Source: JAKEHA01 sp035687255
GTDB taxonomy: Bacteria > Krumholzibacteriota > Krumholzibacteriia > WVZY01 > JAKEHA01
Direction of reading: 5' to 3'
NCBI GenBank assembly: GCA_035687255.1
Contig: DASRYI010000241.1
Span: forward strand, 1-17,612
DNA: 17,612 nucleotides
The notes under the pieces were generated by a model, which was not told the origin of the DNA, did no database searches, and was given only the letters and a program-made list of their open reading frames with translations. Positions 14,256-17,612 of the stretch are shown piece after piece. The position numbers were made by a program, and so were the translations under genes. Each line of letters opens with the position of its first letter. Position 1 is the first letter of the stretch.

Positions 14256-15842
14256 CTAATCCCCATCAACACAACCAAAGCTTGATGCGTCTCGAGTATC
14301 ACCCTTGCCGTCATATTTGGAAACTTGCGGATATGGGCAAAGTATTCTTGAGCCAGTTGGTTGCATCTTCTCATCGAGCCAATAGACAGTGATTTGTTCT
14401 GGCGCTGTTCCGGATTGAACCCACTTATCAATTTCCGTCAAGAAATTCACAAAAGATGGCCCCGGGCCACCAAAGCAATGCTCAACACCCGGCATCATGT
14501 ACAGGCGGACGTCATCGGCTGCTGTCCTGTCATTCGCAAGGACGTCTTCGTAGTAGTTGATAACAGATCCTGGCGGAATTGCTGCATCCGACCACCCGGT
14601 GTACATCAGCAATTTACCACCATGCTTTCGAAACGCAGACAGGTCAGGATTGGTAGCATTCAATGTCTCCGCTGCCCGCTCGGCATCCTTTCTGAACCTA
14701 TCGTACTTGTAATTGACATAACTCCATTCAGGGTCGTTATATATGAAGTAACGCATGATGCCGTTGCCAAAACCATAAAATGCGCTGGGAGACACAGGTG
14801 CCTCAAAACCTCCAGCTTCGATCCCTCCCTGAAACTCCCCCAAATCCTCATGGTATTTCAGTCCTCCGGTCAGCCATCGTGACCATCCTCCCAACGAATT
14901 CTCACTGCCAAATGGATAGCCGGGAAACAATGAATGCCCTTTAGAATCCTTGGCCCCTTCATAGATAACCTTTACCGCCGCCAGTTGCTCCCTGGTAAGG
15001 CAATTGGTGGTATTGCCGCCTTTGCATAGCAGCTTTTCCAAATCAACTTTGCATTTCCTGGGATCGTTGAGAATTCCGTCTTTTATGCCGTCGAGTCCAT
15101 CGCATTGTTCAAGATAGTACGACTCGATCAGCTTCTGTTCTTTGGGTCCTATGAGAGCCTTTTCAAGATTGTTTGGATCCGGGTACATGGCCCGGGTAAT
15201 CTGCGTTGCGAGTGCGCTGATTCCCGTGTAGTCAAGGGAGGGTGCACCGGCGACAATACCGTCAAAATCTTCGGGATAGCGCTGTGCTTCGACCAGGGCC
15301 TGTCTGCCCCCGGTCGAACACCCTACGAAATAGCTATTGGTGATGTCTTTCTTATAGTGCGCTTTGATCAACGCTTTTGCCGTAACAGCCGTGCGATGCA
15401 CCGCCAGGTGGCCAAAGTTAACAAGGCGCTCAAGGTTGTTGTATGCCCAGCTGGCATCCAGCGGATGACCTTTATGACCGGTGTCGGTGCCCACTGTGGC
15501 ATAGCCGGCTTGCAGAGAACCGAACATGAGAGAAGTGTTCATCACCGACCCCACAAAACCTCCGCCACCACCCATTACGAACTTGCCATTCCAGTTTTCC
15601 GGTAACAGCAATTCAAAGTTGATTTCCTTGCCGATCACACCGGCTACTTTGCAATGCGCTACGGGTTGAGCTTCATATGTCACCGAGTTGATCGTGACAT
15701 CAGGTAGCTGAGGCAAAGATTCTTCCGAGCATGCAGGCTGAGCATTGTCCCCGGCATTCTCCTGTGTCAACGCCGGCAGGCTGAGTGTCAGCAGTGTCCC
15801 CAGCGCGACGAGCGCAAGGACTCTTGTTGCTCGTGTGTTCAC
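14256..15842 (-). CDS. Exported tannase/feruloyl esterase family esterase
   Basis: This 528-residue alpha/beta hydrolase of the PF07519 family cleaves phenolic or related aromatic esters such as gallate and ferulate esters. It has a signal peptide (MNTRATR, then a hydrophobic run ending near LPALTQE). The family CS-D-HC motif is complete: VGCSTGGRQ (Cys175 and catalytic Ser176), YTGWSDAAIPP (Asp419) and MPGVEHCFGG (His455 and Cys456), where the two cysteines form the disulfide joining Ser and His. DGLDGIKDGILNDPRKC (from about 248) matches the calcium-binding loop of the lid. GTG 15842 is preferred over ATG 15866 because GGGAGG lies 5 bases before it. Composition differs from its neighbours: bases 14341-14400 have 25 G/C of 60, against 44 of 60 at 12961-13020, which suggests acquisition. 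The exact ester substrate is unknown. Confidence 0.9.
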   Translation of the reverse strand: MNTRATRVLALVALGTLLTLSLPALTQENAGDNAQPACSEESLPQLPDVTINSVTYEAQPVAHCKVAGVIGKEINFELLLPENWNGKFVMGGGGGFVGSVMNTSLMFGSLQAGYATVGTDTGHKGHPLDASWAYNNLERLVNFGHLAVHRTAVTAKALIKAHYKKDITNSYFVGCSTGGRQALVEAQRYPEDFDGIVAGAPSLDYTGISALATQITRAMYPDPNNLEKALIGPKEQKLIESYYLEQCDGLDGIKDGILNDPRKCKVDLEKLLCKGGNTTNCLTREQLAAVKVIYEGAKDSKGHSLFPGYPFGSENSLGGWSRWLTGGLKYHEDLGEFQGGIEAGGFEAPVSPSAFYGFGNGIMRYFIYNDPEWSYVNYKYDRFRKDAERAAETLNATNPDLSAFRKHGGKLLMYTGWSDAAIPPGSVINYYEDVLANDRTAADDVRLYMMPGVEHCFGGPGPSFVNFLTEIDKWVQSGTAPEQITVYWLDEKMQPTGSRILCPYPQVSKYDGKGDTRDASSFGCVDGD

Positions 15843-15866
15843 GGTTACCTCCCTCAATTCGACCAT

Positions 15867-16068
15867 TGAAGCTGCCGAATTTAGTTTCGTTGACGGGCAG
15901 TCTTAGCGCTCGATGTCATCACCCGAGACGACAACGATGTTGCGATTATTCTCCGTCGGCACCAAAGAGTTTAAATGAGAAGACCGTTGCTCGACAAGCC
16001 GAGGGCAGGTCTTGTATCAGGCAGGCTGGTCCCTCGGGCGGCGACCGTCGCGAAGCGGTGACCAGACC
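15867..16068. other. Non-coding region between tannase start and tmRNA 3' flank
   Basis: No gene is supported here. The part near 15880-15970 should hold the tannase promoter, but I could not find a convincing pair of elements. An inverted repeat CCGAGGG (15999-16005) and CCCTCGG (16031-16037) could form a hairpin. Other short self-complementary pieces follow up to the repeat at 16069. Apparent reading frames across this stretch run into the tmRNA and are not genes. Confidence 0.45.
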
Positions 16069-16117
16069 CGACTCATGGTTCTCGTCCTACGAAGACACGG
16101 GTTGGTGGAGGCGGCGG
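16069..16117. repeat. Direct repeat, outer copy of tmRNA 3' end plus flank
   Basis: These 49 bases match 16144-16192 at 46 positions, with an offset of 75. Bases 16103-16117 are an exact copy of the last 15 bases of tmRNA, including the CCA end; the rest copies its downstream flank. In this copy two base changes (TC in place of CT) break the hairpin that the other copy forms. Confidence 0.85.
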
Positions 16118-16119
16118 CT

Positions 16120-16134
16120 AGCGCGGAACGCGCT
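16120..16134. other. Small perfect hairpin between the direct repeats
   Basis: AGCGCG (16120-16125) and CGCGCT (16129-16134) form a 6-bp stem with a GAA loop in the 26-base spacer between the two copies. There is no T-tract on either side. Its role is unknown. Confidence 0.35.
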
Positions 16135-16143
16135 GCTCAAAGC

Positions 16144-16192
16144 CGACGCATGGTCTTCGTCCTACGAAGACACGGGTTGGTGGAGGCGGCGG
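16144..16192. repeat. Direct repeat, inner copy overlapping the tmRNA 3' end
   Basis: This is the copy that belongs to the intact tmRNA: bases 16178-16192 are its last 15 bases, and 16144-16177 are downstream flank. It differs from the outer copy at three positions. tmRNA 3' ends are common target sites for integrases, so the pair may be an attachment-site scar or a simple tandem duplication. Confidence 0.85.
16153..16171 (-). terminator. Hairpin downstream of tmRNA, possible terminator or processing signal
   Basis: On the tmRNA strand GTCTTCGT, loop AGG, ACGAAGAC forms a perfect 8-bp stem that starts 6 bases after the CCA end. No U-tract follows, so it is not a classic intrinsic terminator. 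It may instead protect or guide 3' end processing. Confidence 0.4.
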
Positions 16193-16551
16193 GAATCGAA
16201 CCCGCGTCCGAAGAAGCAGCCACGACGGTCACTACGTGTGTAGTCCGCGGTGAAATCTCGTCCCCGTGCCCACTGCGGACCAAATGCATCGGAGACCAGC
16301 CCGGTGTTTTCTCGCGTCACCGCCCCGGGCGGGACGGCAACACCAGCCCCCAGAATATGACGCCCACACTCCGGCCCTGGAGACCCAACCGGAGGGGACG
16401 GGAACCTATCCTAGCTTATGCTAGTTAGGCAGCCAGTGCGACGTTGTTGTCGACACTTACATTGTTGCCACTGAAGATTAACGAGCTCTTGTGACGTCGC
16501 TCGACACGCAACCGGCGCATCCATCTTCCCCGTCGAGACCAGTTCGCCCCC
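16178..16551 (-). ncRNA. ssrA: Transfer-messenger RNA (tmRNA), one-piece
   Basis: This 374-base RNA rescues stalled ribosomes and tags unfinished proteins for degradation. The 5' end GGGGGCGAACTGG (from 16551 downward) pairs with the 3' end CGCCUCCACCA to form a 7-bp acceptor stem that contains the G3-U wobble needed for alanylation; CCA is encoded. The T-arm (16189-16205) has a GCGGG/CCCGC stem and a TTCGATT loop, preceded by the typical GGAC. The tag frame (16425-16469) lies in the usual position. Several apparent protein frames overlap it, including one with the RRRESNPRP string that arises from translating the antisense of such 3' ends; they are not genes. The contiguous form excludes the permuted two-piece type. 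Confidence 0.95.
16425..16469 (-). other. tmRNA tag-peptide reading frame
   Basis: The resume codon is GGC, preceded by CAGT, and the tag reads GNNVSVDNNVALAA followed by TAA. The charged alanine is added before it. The ALAA end is the usual signal for ClpXP-type proteases. With 14 encoded residues the tag is longer than the 10 of E. coli and rich in Asn and Val. Confidence 0.88.
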
Positions 16552-16581
16552 ATTCGGGTCGGGATGTCGCAAGCGGGATCA

Positions 16582-16611
16582 AATATAGCAAGAACGGCGC
16601 CGTGCCCGCAA
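16582..16611 (-). promoter_or_regulatory. Probable promoter of ssrA
   Basis: On the - strand TTGCGG (plus 16606-16611) and TATATT (plus 16582-16587) are 18 bases apart. A start near 16575 would leave a 5' leader of about 24 bases for RNase P to remove, as expected for tmRNA. Confidence 0.5.
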
Positions 16612-16628
16612 TGCGACGCCCCCCCGTT

Positions 16629-16657
16629 TTGACACCATCCGCGCCCGGTGCTATGCT
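16629..16657 (+). promoter_or_regulatory. Strong sigma-70-like promoter of the SGNH hydrolase gene
   Basis: A consensus TTGACA (16629-16634) and TATGCT (16652-16657) are separated by exactly 17 bases. The start would be near 16664, giving a leader of about 90 bases. It is arranged back to back with the ssrA promoter. Confidence 0.65.
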
Positions 16658-16752
16658 TCTCCCGCCTGATCCCGTGTTTCCTTCCGCGTTCAGCCGCCAG
16701 CCGTCGCCGCGGCCAGTGATCGAAATGGGGCGCCCGCCCCGGAGGCGTGACC

Positions 16753-17612
16753 ATGAGTCACGACGCGCCGTCTTCCTCGCCCTCTCTCTTAAAGAAGGTT
16801 CTCTTCTGGTGCGTGCTGCTGGTGCTTCCTCTGTTCGCGCTGGAACTGAGCACGCGCCTCTACTTCGCGCACCAGCTGGGCTCGAGCCTTCTGTTCTACG
16901 GAACCGATCTCAATCGTGAGCGGGGTGACGACTCCCACAGCGGGTACATGAACCTGCTGGACGGGTACTTCAAGTACCATCCGCACGAGAAACGCTTCAC
17001 CCGCGACAAGGAAACCGGACGGCTGATTCCGGTGGGGATCAACAGCCGGGGATTTCGCGGACGCGAGTTCAGCACGGCCAAGGCACCCGGCGTCACGCGT
17101 ATCGTCACGCTCGGCGCCTCTTCGACGTTCGGTTTCTCGGATCGCGACGATGAAACTTATCCATACTACCTCGAGCAATTTCTCAATCGCGACGCGCACG
17201 GAAAACGCTTCGAGGTCATCAATATGGGGATTCCCCACCTCAAGTCGAATCAGATCGTCGCGCTGTTCGAGCAGGAGGTGCTTCCCCTGCGACCGGACAT
17301 CGTCACCTTCTACGAAGGAATCAACGACAGCTGGGGCAGCACAGTCATCTTTTCCAAACAGTACGGGGAACCCACGGCCGTACGGCAACAACTCCGGAAG
17401 AACCCGTTTCTGCACCGCGGGTTTCAGTGGGTCCGAGATCACGTGATGGTGGTGGGCGTGGCCGATGCCTACATGAAGCGGGTGCGCGACGTGCGCTATA
17501 CGAAGGATGATCTCATCCGGCACATGGTGGGTAAGCGCGAGAACTTTGTCGCCAACGTGGCAACGATCGCCAACGAGTGCCGGCGCCGGGGCATCATCTT
17601 CATCCCGGCCAC
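16753..17612 (+). CDS. Membrane-anchored SGNH/GDSL-family hydrolase, 3'-truncated by window edge
   Basis: The first 286 codons of an esterase- or acyltransferase-like SGNH hydrolase are present. A short polar N-terminus (MSHDAPSSSPSLLKK) leads into one hydrophobic helix (about 16-32), so the domain is likely held at the membrane facing the periplasm. INSRGFRGREF (96-106) precedes block I, IVTLGASSTFGFS (117-129), with Ser123 as nucleophile; alanine replaces the usual Asp of GDS. Block II is VINMGIPH (Gly159) and block III is YEGINDSW (Gly189 and Asn191). The Asp/His block V lies beyond the window. GGAGG (16741-16745) stands 7 bases before ATG 16753. Relatives with this layout often occur near polysaccharide genes, but no such neighbour is visible, so the substrate is open. 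Confidence 0.85.
   Translation, partial: MSHDAPSSSPSLLKKVLFWCVLLVLPLFALELSTRLYFAHQLGSSLLFYGTDLNRERGDDSHSGYMNLLDGYFKYHPHEKRFTRDKETGRLIPVGINSRGFRGREFSTAKAPGVTRIVTLGASSTFGFSDRDDETYPYYLEQFLNRDAHGKRFEVINMGIPHLKSNQIVALFEQEVLPLRPDIVTFYEGINDSWGSTVIFSKQYGEPTAVRQQLRKNPFLHRGFQWVRDHVMVVGVADAYMKRVRDVRYTKDDLIRHMVGKRENFVANVATIANECRRRGIIFIPA

Noticed and set aside
15785..16243. + strand frame ending in WWRRRESNPRP-type sequence
   Set aside because: It is the antisense translation of the tmRNA 3' end and its duplicated flank. This string is a well-known annotation artefact.
16012..16428. + strand frame with a repeated LRRHGLVEAA string
   Set aside because: It crosses the tmRNA gene on the opposite strand; the internal protein repeat is only the 49-base DNA repeat.
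16425..16754. - strand 109-codon frame
   Set aside because: It is readthrough of the tmRNA 5' half and promoter into the tag frame. Only the last 14 codons are meaningful, as the tag.

Overview
The window is a 17.6 kb piece of a GC-rich bacterial chromosome. Signal peptides, a lipobox protein and periplasmic-type enzymes suggest a Gram-negative envelope. The tmRNA is one contiguous molecule, which argues against the Alphaproteobacteria with split tmRNA. I cannot place the organism more closely from sequence alone. No CRISPR array, transposase, phage gene or rRNA was seen.

Layout. (1) 1-1139: the 3' part of a class I/II PLP aminotransferase that begins upstream of the window. (2) 1167-4159: a compact arsenic-type operon on the + strand: an ArsR repressor, an ArsP-type permease, a 77-residue thioredoxin-like protein, a membrane-anchored CxxC protein (ArsF family) and a CcdA/DsbD-like membrane protein (ArsG family). 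The last three are joined by ATGA and GTGA overlaps. Near-identical 16-base palindromes lie in the arsR promoter and just before the permease, and probably bind the repressor. (3) 4366-8601: a glyoxylate-shunt operon, aceB-aceA, with its own promoter. Malate synthase is long (627 aa). Isocitrate lyase is of the long, two-domain ICL2 type (754 aa). (4) 8620-11179: an exported arylsulfatase with its own promoter, which is flanked by an exact 8-bp inverted repeat. (5) 11219-13862, - strand: an unrecognised lipoprotein followed by an exported amidohydrolase, behind a good sigma-70-like promoter. (6) 13937-15842, - strand: an exported tannase/feruloyl esterase of lower GC content, a possible 40-residue peptide, and a small two-helix membrane protein. 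(7) 16069-16551: a tmRNA gene (ssrA, - strand) with a 14-codon tag. Its 3' end and downstream flank are duplicated 75 bp away. (8) 16629-17612: a membrane-anchored SGNH/GDSL hydrolase, divergent from ssrA and cut by the window edge.

Taken together, the region suggests an organism that uses C2 units or fatty acids through the glyoxylate shunt, hydrolyses sulfate and phenolic esters outside the cytoplasm, and carries a thiol-redox-based organoarsenical defence. The most interesting points are the possible cross-membrane thiol relay in the ars operon with its paired operators, the ICL2-type lyase in an aceBA operon, and the duplicated tmRNA 3' end next to a gene of atypical composition.
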